5,514 nt of DNA from Spirochaeta sp. (GTDB lineage: Bacteria > Spirochaetota > Spirochaetia > DSM-2461): the NCBI GenBank assembly GCA_030635565.1, contig DAOVYP010000175.1:1-5514 (forward strand), in the 5' to 3' direction. A program made the position numbers and the translations under genes. The notes beneath the pieces are model-generated. The model did not search any database. It was not told the origin of the DNA and worked only from the letters and a program-made list of their open reading frames with translations. Positions 1-5,514 of the stretch are shown piece after piece (within the stretch, counting starts at the first letter, position 1; every line of letters begins with the position of its first letter).

Positions 1-1
1 G

Positions 2-49
2 AAGCGCCTCACATCCTTCATGGCCGAGTTTGCACGAAAGAACGGTTAA
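2..49 (+). CDS. 3' end of an upstream gene, possibly an aminotransferase (partial)
   Basis: The window opens inside a reading frame that ends at a TAA stop (47-49). The 15 visible residues are KRLTSFMAEFARKNG. This amphipathic, basic helix ending right at the stop resembles the C-terminal helix of class I/II PLP-dependent aminotransferases, which are often encoded beside Lrp/AsnC regulators. That family assignment is inference from 15 residues and context, and could easily be wrong. The stop lies 14 bases before the next ATG and no terminator fits in between, so the gene is probably co-transcribed with the regulator that follows. The start lies outside the window. Confidence 0.5.
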   Translation, partial: KRLTSFMAEFARKNG

Positions 50-63
50 AAAGGGGGTAGAAT

Positions 64-540
64 ATGCTTCGCCTGGAGCCGCTGAATATGAGGATTATCG
101 GTCACCTGCAGGAGGGGCGGAAATCCTACAAGAAAATCGCCGTGGCCCTGGGCGTATCGGAGAACACCGTCAAGGCCCGGGTACGGAAGCTCGAAGATGA
201 GGGGATACTCAAAATCGCGGGTTATGTCGATCCCGAAGCCATGGACAGCCATAATATTGTGTATATCGGTGTGAAGCTCAAGGATATGGATTACCTGGTT
301 AAAGGGGAGGAAATCAGCTGTCTCCGCCGGGTGGTATCTGTCGGTGTTGTTACAGGCCGTTATGATCTCATCGTCACCGTTCATCTCAAGCACGGCTTCG
401 GCCATCTTGAGTTCCTCAGCGAGGAGCTGAGCAAGGTGGATCGGATCGAGTCTATCGAATCATTCATGGTGTACAAGGGCTTCAACATCAAGGTGCCGTA
501 TATCACCGACGAGATGGACATGCAGGAGATGGAAAATTGA
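64..540 (+). CDS. Lrp/AsnC-family transcriptional regulator
   Basis: A 158-residue protein of the usual length for the Lrp/AsnC family, DNA-binding regulators that assemble as dimers to octamers and commonly sense amino acids. Residues about 4-50 form the N-terminal winged helix-turn-helix: KKIAVALGVSENTVKARVRK reads as the two HTH helices, with SENTVKARVRK the likely recognition helix, followed by the typical LEDEGILK wing. Residues about 66-146 form the alpha/beta RAM effector-binding domain, including VTGRYDLIV (97-105), which carries the family's G-x-x-D ligand-pocket motif (G98, D101). The usual Asp of the first helix is replaced (LEPLNMRII), and the protein ends in a short acidic tail (149-158). 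The ATG is preceded by a GGGGGT Shine-Dalgarno (53-58). The TGA stop overlaps the TTG start of the next gene, so the two are probably translationally coupled. The effector and targets cannot be read from the sequence; autoregulation of its own operon is common in the family. Confidence 0.93.
   Translation: MLRLEPLNMRIIGHLQEGRKSYKKIAVALGVSENTVKARVRKLEDEGILKIAGYVDPEAMDSHNIVYIGVKLKDMDYLVKGEEISCLRRVVSVGVVTGRYDLIVTVHLKHGFGHLEFLSEELSKVDRIESIESFMVYKGFNIKVPYITDEMDMQEMEN
524..528 (+). promoter_or_regulatory. Shine-Dalgarno that decides the TTG start of the DUF1015 gene
   Basis: AGGAG lies inside the last codons of the regulator gene, 8 bases before the TTG at 537. It is the only strong ribosome-binding site near the beginning of the DUF1015 frame. 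No ATG occurs in that frame until well inside the conserved domain (first internal Met at residue 83). The TTG overlaps the upstream TGA as TTGA, an arrangement typical of translational coupling. Confidence 0.8.
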
Positions 541-1817
541 CCTCTGGCGCACGTTTGGAAAAACTTGGAATCACCATTCCAGAAATCCTGGTACCCGGAG
601 TCGGAACGGCGCCGGAGAGATGGGCCGTCATCGCCTGCGACCAGTTCTCTTCGGAACGCATCTATTGGGAAGAGACCCGCCGTCAAGTCGGCAATGCACC
701 TTCAGCACTCAACCTCATCATCCCGGAGTGTTACCTGGAAGACGGCGACCGGGAAGAGCGGGCCGACAAGGCTAACGCAGCCATGATCGATGTCATGGAA
801 AATGGCGTCCTGAACAAACTGGAGCCCGGTTTCATTCTGGTTGATCGTTCCACCCCCCATGCCAGGCGCCGACAGGGGCTTGTGCTGGCAATTGATCTCG
901 AGGCCTATGATTTCTCCGAAGGATCCAAAAGTCCCATCCGTCCCACCGAAGGCACGATCCGTGACCGGCTGCCCCCCAGGATGGCCGTACGCCGCGCTGC
1001 CCTGCTGGACCTCCCGCACATTCTCATTCTCATCGATGATCCCGGCAATCTTGTGCTGGGTGCCGCCGAGGCTGCCGCAGTCGCTGCCGACGAAACGGTA
1101 TACGACTTCGACCTGATGCAGGGCGGTGGTCATATCACCGGAAGGCGGATCCCCGAGGATTCGATGGATTCCCTGACCGCGGCATTCGAAACCCTCAGTC
1201 GGCGTTCCGACCTGCTTTTCGCCGTCGGCGACGGCAATCACTCCCTGGCCTCGGCCCGGGAAATCTGGCGTGAGAAGAAGGCCGGGGGCGCCCGGTCGAA
1301 CCATCCGGCCCGTTACGCCCTGGTGGAAGTGGAGAACATCCACGACGACGGGCTGCATTTCCATCCCATACACCGGGTGCTGTTCGGTGTTGATTTCCAA
1401 GATCTCACGGGTTATCTGGAGAAGGCTCTGGGCGCTGAGTCTGCCGGGACTAGCGGCAGCGGCTCCTCCGGCGGCATGATAGGTATTGTTTCACCCAACG
1501 GATCAGAGGCGTTATGGAAGATTCGGGTGCCCGAGGGCCGACTGGCCGTGGAACCCCTTCAGGATGCTCTGGATGCTTATCTTGAAAGTCATCCCAATGC
1601 GGAAATCGACTATATCCACAGCGATGAATCGGTACGGGAGCTCGTCACGGCCGCAGACTCCGATGGAGACCGGCTGGGGATTATCCTGCCGAATCCGGAC
1701 AAGGGCACATTCTTTCGACGCATCACCGAGATCGGTCCATACCCCCGGAAAACCTTCAGCATCGGAGAAGCCGTCGAAAAGCGGTACTACCTGGAAGCCC
1801 GGCGGCTGGACCCTTAA
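537..1817 (+). CDS. DUF1015 (COG4198) family protein
   Basis: A 426-residue soluble protein with no signal peptide or membrane segment, matching the DUF1015 family over its full length. Recognisable family blocks are ERWAVIACDQFSS (27-39), SALNLIIPECYL (56-67), LVLAIDLEAYDFSEGS (115-130), PTEGTIRDRLPPR (136-148), LPHILILIDDP (159-169), YDFDLMQGGGHI (189-200), FAVGDGNHSLASA (228-240), ENIHDDGLHFHPIHR (266-280) and the C-terminal PRKTFSIGEAVEKRYYLEAR. The GDGNHS motif (231-236) corresponds to the DGHHR-like motif of other DUF1015 proteins and recalls the nucleotide-site motif of ParB-like folds, which include free serine kinases; this resemblance is from memory and untested. Family members are often found next to serine-biosynthesis genes (serA, serC), so a role in amino-acid metabolism is plausible, but the reaction is not established here. 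A Ser/Gly-rich stretch (302-313) looks like a flexible linker. It starts with TTG overlapping the regulator's stop, so it belongs to the same operon. Confidence 0.92.
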   Translation: MTSGARLEKLGITIPEILVPGVGTAPERWAVIACDQFSSERIYWEETRRQVGNAPSALNLIIPECYLEDGDREERADKANAAMIDVMENGVLNKLEPGFILVDRSTPHARRRQGLVLAIDLEAYDFSEGSKSPIRPTEGTIRDRLPPRMAVRRAALLDLPHILILIDDPGNLVLGAAEAAAVAADETVYDFDLMQGGGHITGRRIPEDSMDSLTAAFETLSRRSDLLFAVGDGNHSLASAREIWREKKAGGARSNHPARYALVEVENIHDDGLHFHPIHRVLFGVDFQDLTGYLEKALGAESAGTSGSGSSGGMIGIVSPNGSEALWKIRVPEGRLAVEPLQDALDAYLESHPNAEIDYIHSDESVRELVTAADSDGDRLGIILPNPDKGTFFRRITEIGPYPRKTFSIGEAVEKRYYLEARRLDP

Positions 1818-1918
1818 AGACAGTGAAGAACCTTATCTCCATGAGCTTATATCTATTCAGATTTCGCTTGATGCAGTAGTGTTTCTACCCATAGGAATAC
1901 CCTGTCAGGAGGCGCTAC
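1818..1918 (+). promoter_or_regulatory. Leader region of glnN with strong Shine-Dalgarno; promoter not resolved
   Basis: This 101-base gap separates the DUF1015 stop from glnN and is more AT-rich than its flanks, so it may carry a glnN promoter. AGGAGG (1907-1912) sits 6 bases before the glnN ATG and is a near-ideal ribosome-binding site. The only sigma-70-like candidate I see is TTGATG (1868-1873) followed after 18 bases by TAGGAA (1892-1897), which is a weak match. I see no sigma-54 -24/-12 element, no T-tract hairpin ending the upstream operon, and nothing like the glnA glutamine riboswitch. Read-through from the upstream operon into glnN therefore remains possible. Confidence 0.4.
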
Positions 1919-4033
1919 ATGATCAACCCGGAATACAAAGGTGTTGAAAGTATCTACGGTGAGAACAGTTTCAACGAATCCCTGATGCGGGAAAACCTGC
2001 CGAAAACGATTTTCAGGGAATTCAAGCTGGTTCAGAACGGCGAACAGACCCTTTCGGCGGAAGTCGCCGAGGTTATCGCCAATGCCATGAAGGACTGGGC
2101 CCTGCAGAAAGGCGCCACCCATTACACCCACTGGTTCCAGCCCCTCACCGGTTATACCGCGGAGAAGCACGATTCCTTTATCTCACCCAATCCGGATGGT
2201 ACCGTCCTGATGGAGTTCTCCGGGAAGGAACTGATTCAGGGGGAGCCCGATGCATCGTCCTTCCCGTCGGGAGGCCTCAGGACCACCTTCGAAGCCAGAG
2301 GATACACCGCCTGGGATACGGGATCCCCGGCATTCCTCAAAGCCTATGGCTCCAGAGTGACTCTCTGCATCCCAACCGCCTTCGTTTCCTATACCGGTGA
2401 GGCTCTGGACAAGAAAGTTCCGATGCTCCGATCCATGGACGCCTTGAACGTCCAGGCGCTCCGGGTCCTTCGGGCCATGGGATACAACGATGTCAAAAGG
2501 GTTATCACCTATTCCGGTCCGGAGCAGGAGTACTTCCTGGTCGACAAGGATTTCTATGCCTCCAGGCCAGATCTCAGGCTCACCGGACGTACCGTCTTCG
2601 GTACCATGAGCGCCAAGGGTCAGGAGATGGACGACCATTATTTCGGTGCCATCAAGGATCGGGTTGCCGAATTCATGGCCGAGGTGAACGATGAGCTGTG
2701 GAAGCTCGGCATCAGTGCCAAGACACAGCATAATGAAGTCGCGCCGAATCAGTTCGAGCTGGCGACGGTTTACTCCTCGGCGGGTATCGCCACAGACTGG
2801 AATCAGCTGGTGATGGAAACCCTGAACAAAGTGGCCGACCGCCACGGAATGGTGTGCCTGCTCCACGAGAAGCCCTTTGCGGGGGTGAACGGATCGGGCA
2901 AGCACAACAACTGGAATATCGGAACCGACACTGGTGTCAACCTGTGCAAACCGGGCAAGGATCCCCATGACGACGCCCGGTTCCTGCTGTTCTTCACCTC
3001 CATCATCAAGGCCGTCGATACGTATGCCCCGATAATCAGGGCTTCCGCCGCCAATGCGGGAAACGACCATCGCCTGGGAGCGAACGAGGCGCCTCCGGCC
3101 ATTATCTCCATTTTCCTCGGTGATACGATTCATGAAATTCTCGAAAAGCTGGCCGCCGGTGATAAAGTAAAATCCCGGGGGGGCGGCATATTGGAGATTG
3201 GCGTCACCTCCCTGCCGGATCTTCCGATGGATGTCACCGACCGGAACCGGACCAGCCCCTTCGCCTTCACCGGCAACCGCTTTGAATTCCGGATGTGCGG
3301 ATCGTCCCAATCGGTGGCCGGGTCAAATACAGTACTCACCACGGCGATGGCCGAAATTTTGCGGGTCATCGCCGACCGGCTCGAAGCCTCCGCCGATCCC
3401 CTGGCGGAAGCCCGGGACATCATCATCGAGAATTACCGGAATCACCGAAGGGTGATTTTCAACGGCAACGGATACAGCAGGGAGTGGGTGGCGGAAGCCG
3501 GGAAGCGGGGACTGCCGAACATCGGTTCTACCGTGGAAGCCCTGCTGGCCTATCTGGAGGATGATTCCATCGAGCTGTTTGAGAAGCACAAGGTTCTGGG
3601 AAGGGTGGAAGTCGAGAGCCGGGTTACCATATACCTGGAAACCTACAGCAAGCAGATTAACATCGAAGCCGGAGTGATGAGTGAAATGGCAAACCGGCTC
3701 ATCTACCCGGCGGTGGCCGAATTCGCTGAAAACATCTCGGGTACAATCGCGGGTCTGGAACTGAACGGCATCGGCTGCAATAAACAGAAAGAATTGCTGA
3801 AAACGATAGGGATCAAACTCGAAGGACTTCTGGGAGCAGCATCTGATCTTGTCACAGCCATGGATAAAGCCGGTAACCTGGAAGAAAATGTGAAAGTCCA
3901 GGCATTCGCCTACCGCAACGAGGTAGTTCCGGCCATGGAGAAACTCCGGGTGTTCGGGGATGCGCTGGAGAAAATGACGGACAAGCGGATATGGCCCTAT
4001 CCCAGTTATGAGGATCTGCTGTTTAATCTCTAG
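1919..4033 (+). CDS. glnN: Glutamine synthetase type III (GSIII, GlnN)
   Basis: A cytoplasmic enzyme that makes glutamine from glutamate and ammonia with ATP, the entry step of nitrogen assimilation. At 704 residues it has the length of type III glutamine synthetases (about 700-730), far longer than type I (about 450) or II (about 350). The GSIII N-terminal domain is visible from KTIFREFKLVQNGEQTLS to ATHYTHWFQPLTG (66-78) and FPSGGLRTTFEARGYTAWD (115-133). The catalytic domain follows: GPEQEYFLVD (200-209, metal and glutamate site), HNEVAPNQFE (271-280), NGSGKHNNWN (324-333, the glutamate/ATP loop), NDHRLGANEAPPA (382-394) and NRTSPFAFTGNRFEFR (443-458). The C-terminal IWPYPSYEDLLF (691-702) is the usual family end, so the protein is complete. 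No catalytic motif looks damaged. GSIII enzymes are dodecamers of two stacked hexamers. The ATG has a strong AGGAGG site. The gene follows the Lrp/AsnC-DUF1015 pair in the same direction, and its stop overlaps that of the convergent TPR gene. Confidence 0.98.
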   Translation: MINPEYKGVESIYGENSFNESLMRENLPKTIFREFKLVQNGEQTLSAEVAEVIANAMKDWALQKGATHYTHWFQPLTGYTAEKHDSFISPNPDGTVLMEFSGKELIQGEPDASSFPSGGLRTTFEARGYTAWDTGSPAFLKAYGSRVTLCIPTAFVSYTGEALDKKVPMLRSMDALNVQALRVLRAMGYNDVKRVITYSGPEQEYFLVDKDFYASRPDLRLTGRTVFGTMSAKGQEMDDHYFGAIKDRVAEFMAEVNDELWKLGISAKTQHNEVAPNQFELATVYSSAGIATDWNQLVMETLNKVADRHGMVCLLHEKPFAGVNGSGKHNNWNIGTDTGVNLCKPGKDPHDDARFLLFFTSIIKAVDTYAPIIRASAANAGNDHRLGANEAPPAIISIFLGDTIHEILEKLAAGDKVKSRGGGILEIGVTSLPDLPMDVTDRNRTSPFAFTGNRFEFRMCGSSQSVAGSNTVLTTAMAEILRVIADRLEASADPLAEARDIIIENYRNHRRVIFNGNGYSREWVAEAGKRGLPNIGSTVEALLAYLEDDSIELFEKHKVLGRVEVESRVTIYLETYSKQINIEAGVMSEMANRLIYPAVAEFAENISGTIAGLELNGIGCNKQKELLKTIGIKLEGLLGAASDLVTAMDKAGNLEENVKVQAFAYRNEVVPAMEKLRVFGDALEKMTDKRIWPYPSYEDLLFNL

Positions 4034-4803
4034 CGTGGAAAAATGATTGTTGAGGAAGCGGTAAGGTCCGCCATTTCCCTGTTGATATCGGCAATAACAT
4101 GGCGGTAATGCTTCTTCAATCTTCGTGGAAGACGCCCGTAAGTATCGATTATCAGGGAGAACTTGCTGTAAGCGCTATCAATGTCACCGGTCCTTTTCAG
4201 GTATGCGGCAAACTCATATCCATATGTGAGTTCTCCGGTTTTATACGACGCTTCTTCGTAAAGCCGTCTTGCTCCAGCCTGATCATCCTGCCCTTCCTGA
4301 ATCTTTGCAAAAAGCAACAATTCCTGAGCTTTGAAGCGGCCGCCTCCCATATCACCGATCCTCCTCATCACCTGTTCAGCCAGGGCGAACTCTTGGCATT
4401 TATATTGGGCGAAAGCCATGCGATAAAGGTATGCGTTATTCTCATCAAATGGCGGCTTAAGGCATCGTTTGTACGCAGCAGCTGCATCCGCGTATCTTCC
4501 CATGTTCAGATATTCATCCCCGATTGCGCTGATGTTCTTGAAAGTAGGGGAATGATCCGCTTGCTTCTCAAGTTTGCTGAGGCGTGACCCCGGGTTTATG
4601 AGATCCCCGAAAGATCCGGCCATCCGGTCCATATTCCTGCTGCTGAAGAAGGAAGGAATTAACTCAACGACGACATACGCGATGCCGCCGATATAAGGAA
4701 GGAATATCAAAAGGTATATCCAGAATGTTTTTCTGCCTGTCCTGACAACATGAATGATGAGCAAGGCCTGCAGCAGCATCAGGAGTAACAGAATACGGAT
4801 CAT
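4030..4803 (-). CDS. Membrane-anchored tetratricopeptide-repeat protein with PLDNc-like N-terminus
   Basis: A 257-residue protein with two predicted membrane segments (about 3-20 and 27-49) joined by a short basic loop (RTGRKTF). The second, WIYLLIFLPYIGGIAYVVVE, resembles the phospholipase D N-terminal-like (PLDNc) membrane hairpin; no phospholipase HKD motif is present, so it acts only as an anchor. Residues about 84-215 form TPR-like helical pairs: FKNISAIGDEYLNMGRYADAAAAYKRCL (88-115), YLYRMAFAQYKCQEFALAEQVM (125-146), and LLFAKIQEGQDDQAGARRLYEEA (163-185), with a last pair near 194-220. TPRs are protein-interaction scaffolds; the partner is unknown. Proteins with this architecture are common and uncharacterised. 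An AAGGAGG site (complement 4808-4814) lies 4 bases before the ATG. Parts of the gene are visibly less GC-rich than glnN. It converges on glnN, sharing CTAG between the stops, and diverges from the nitroreductase gene. Confidence 0.85.
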   Translation of the reverse strand: MIRILLLLMLLQALLIIHVVRTGRKTFWIYLLIFLPYIGGIAYVVVELIPSFFSSRNMDRMAGSFGDLINPGSRLSKLEKQADHSPTFKNISAIGDEYLNMGRYADAAAAYKRCLKPPFDENNAYLYRMAFAQYKCQEFALAEQVMRRIGDMGGGRFKAQELLLFAKIQEGQDDQAGARRLYEEASYKTGELTYGYEFAAYLKRTGDIDSAYSKFSLIIDTYGRLPRRLKKHYRHVIADINREMADLTASSTIIFPR

Positions 4804-4895
4804 ACAGCCTCCTTACATATCATGCAGTGATCGGTTCGGATTCTTCAACAGGAAAATGATGCCATGGAAGACCGTTAATCCATTAGAATTGAATT
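4804..4895. promoter_or_regulatory. Divergent intergenic region between the TPR and nitroreductase genes
   Basis: These 92 bases lie between two genes that point away from each other, so promoters for both must be here or inside the genes. The TPR side carries a clear ribosome-binding site. The nitroreductase side is AT-rich just before the start (4875-4895) and lacks a clear Shine-Dalgarno. On the minus strand TTGAAG and CATGAT are 18 bases apart, but that would put the transcript start almost on the ribosome-binding site, so I do not claim them as a promoter. No operator-like palindrome stands out. Confidence 0.4.
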
Positions 4896-5423
4896 ATGAA
4901 TATCACCGAACTCATCAAGTACCGAAAAAGCGTTCGCTCCTGGGCAAACAAGGATTTACGGCCCGAAACTGTCGAAAAAATAATCGATGCTGCCCGATTC
5001 GCCCCGTCAGCCAGAAATTGTCAGGATTGGCGGGTTCTGGCAGTCGATAACCCGGATCTCCGGAGACAACTCGCCGATATTGCCGGCGGGCAGCGATTCG
5101 TCGGCGAGGCCCCTGTCGTTCTGGCGATCTGCGGCGACTCATCCTCAGGCGAGATGTCCTGCCGAATGCCCCGGTCTGTCGTCGACGCCACGATCCTGAT
5201 CGATCACATTACCCTCGTCGCCGCTGCCGAGGGCCTGGGCACCTGCTGGATCGGGAGTTTCGATCAGGACGCCTGCCGGAAGCTGCTCCGGCTTCCCGAA
5301 GGATGGAACGTGGTGGAACTGCTGCCCCTCGGATACCCGGCCGATCCCTCACCGGTGGAAAAATCACGCAATAGTGTAAAGGATATTCTGAACTGGAACA
5401 GCTGGGATGGAAAATTGAAGTAA
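4896..5423 (+). CDS. Nitroreductase-family FMN-dependent oxidoreductase
   Basis: A 175-residue cytoplasmic protein of the short nitroreductase class, flavoproteins that bind FMN as homodimers and pass NAD(P)H electrons to varied substrates. Family marks are the N-terminal YRKSVRSW (9-16), where the R-x-S-x-R residues contact the FMN phosphate, ARFAPSARNCQDWR (33-46), the counterpart of the usual PSAxNxQPW segment, the dimer/FMN helix IDHITLVAAAEGLGTCWIGSFD (102-123, given here only by its ends and the GLGTCWIG core), and the late LLPLGYP (142-148). The usual Pro before Trp45 is Asp here. Substrate cannot be inferred; alternatives include quinone, nitroaromatic or flavin reduction. The ATG at 4896 is preceded in frame by TGA (4890-4892), so no longer version exists. 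No good Shine-Dalgarno lies at the expected distance, suggesting a leaderless or weakly initiated message. It stands alone, divergent from the TPR gene. Confidence 0.93.
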   Translation: MNITELIKYRKSVRSWANKDLRPETVEKIIDAARFAPSARNCQDWRVLAVDNPDLRRQLADIAGGQRFVGEAPVVLAICGDSSSGEMSCRMPRSVVDATILIDHITLVAAAEGLGTCWIGSFDQDACRKLLRLPEGWNVVELLPLGYPADPSPVEKSRNSVKDILNWNSWDGKLK

Positions 5424-5462
5424 CGAAACAATTATCGGTGTGTTGAAGTTGGCGCGCATCGA

Positions 5463-5514
5463 TCAGATCATGTTCTTCAGTGATACGAAGACAGTATCGA
5501 ATTCAGATTCTCCC
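5463..5514 (-). CDS. Possible 3' end of a minus-strand gene (partial, uncertain)
   Basis: Reading the minus strand in from the window edge, one frame stays open for 16 codons (GESEFDTVFVSLKNMI) and ends at TGA (complement 5463-5465). It could be the tail of a gene convergent with the nitroreductase. The stretch is too short to tell from chance, no family is recognisable, and a competing plus-strand frame is also open from 5440 to the edge. Only sequence beyond the window would settle which, if either, is coding. Confidence 0.25.
   Translation of the reverse strand, partial: GESEFDTVFVSLKNMI

Noticed and set aside
702..1400. A 232-codon open frame on the minus strand, antisense to the DUF1015 gene
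   Set aside because: The plus-strand frame carries all the DUF1015 family blocks; the antisense frame has no recognisable domain and no convincing ribosome-binding site.
1818..1918. Glutamine riboswitch (glnA RNA type) or sigma-54 promoter upstream of glnN
   Set aside because: I looked for the conserved glnA-RNA core and for the GG/GC -24/-12 spacing and found neither.
2183..3310. A 375-codon open frame on the minus strand, antisense to glnN
   Set aside because: It lies wholly inside a strongly conserved type III glutamine synthetase. Its translation matches no family I know, and long antisense frames are common opposite GC-rich genes with biased third positions.
4068..4105. Inverted repeat CCGCCAT / ATGGCGG with a 24-base spacer near the end of glnN, considered as a terminator
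   Set aside because: The loop is long, no T-tract follows on the plus strand, and the bases lie within the coding 3' part of the TPR gene, so chance is sufficient explanation.
4099..4587. A 162-codon plus-strand open frame opposite the TPR gene
   Set aside because: The minus-strand frame has a good ribosome-binding site, membrane segments and TPR helices; the plus-strand product shows no such pattern.
5440..5514. Plus-strand open frame from GTG 5440 (or ATG 5470) running to the window edge
   Set aside because: At most 25 codons are visible, no Shine-Dalgarno precedes either start, and a minus-strand frame is open over much of the same bases; it cannot be called coding.

Overview
The window is an ordinary-looking chromosomal segment, moderately GC-rich and densely coded, from a bacterium. 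A type III glutamine synthetase (GlnN) next to a DUF1015/COG4198 protein, with Shine-Dalgarno sites on most genes, suggests an anaerobe-type lineage such as a free-living spirochaete, a Desulfobacterota or a Bacteroidota/Firmicutes relative. This is a weak inference, because nothing in the window is phylogenetically diagnostic.

Layout. The first 49 bases are the 3' end of a plus-strand gene, possibly an aminotransferase. Fourteen bases later an Lrp/AsnC-family regulator begins (64-540). It overlaps a DUF1015 protein (537-1817) through a TTGA junction, where a TTG start and a TGA stop share bases, so these two, and probably the clipped gene before them, form one operon. A 101-base gap follows, then glnN (1919-4033). 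glnN converges on a minus-strand gene for a membrane-anchored TPR protein (4030-4803), and the two stop codons share the palindrome CTAG. A 92-base divergent region separates the TPR gene from a plus-strand small nitroreductase-family flavoprotein (4896-5423). The last 91 bases hold no certain gene; a short open frame on the minus strand could be the tail of a convergent neighbour.

How the genes fit together. The left two thirds has a nitrogen and amino-acid theme: an amino-acid-responsive regulator, a DUF1015 protein of uncertain activity and a glutamine synthetase. Whether the regulator controls glnN is not shown by the sequence. The TPR protein and the nitroreductase have no evident link to that theme.

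No gene-free stretch exceeds about 101 bases. I saw no RNA gene, insertion sequence, CRISPR array or convincing intrinsic terminator. The most interesting points are the coupled Lrp/AsnC-DUF1015 pair, whose biochemical role is open, and the CTAG stop-to-stop overlap with no room for a terminator between two convergent genes. I found no clear sign of a novel system.
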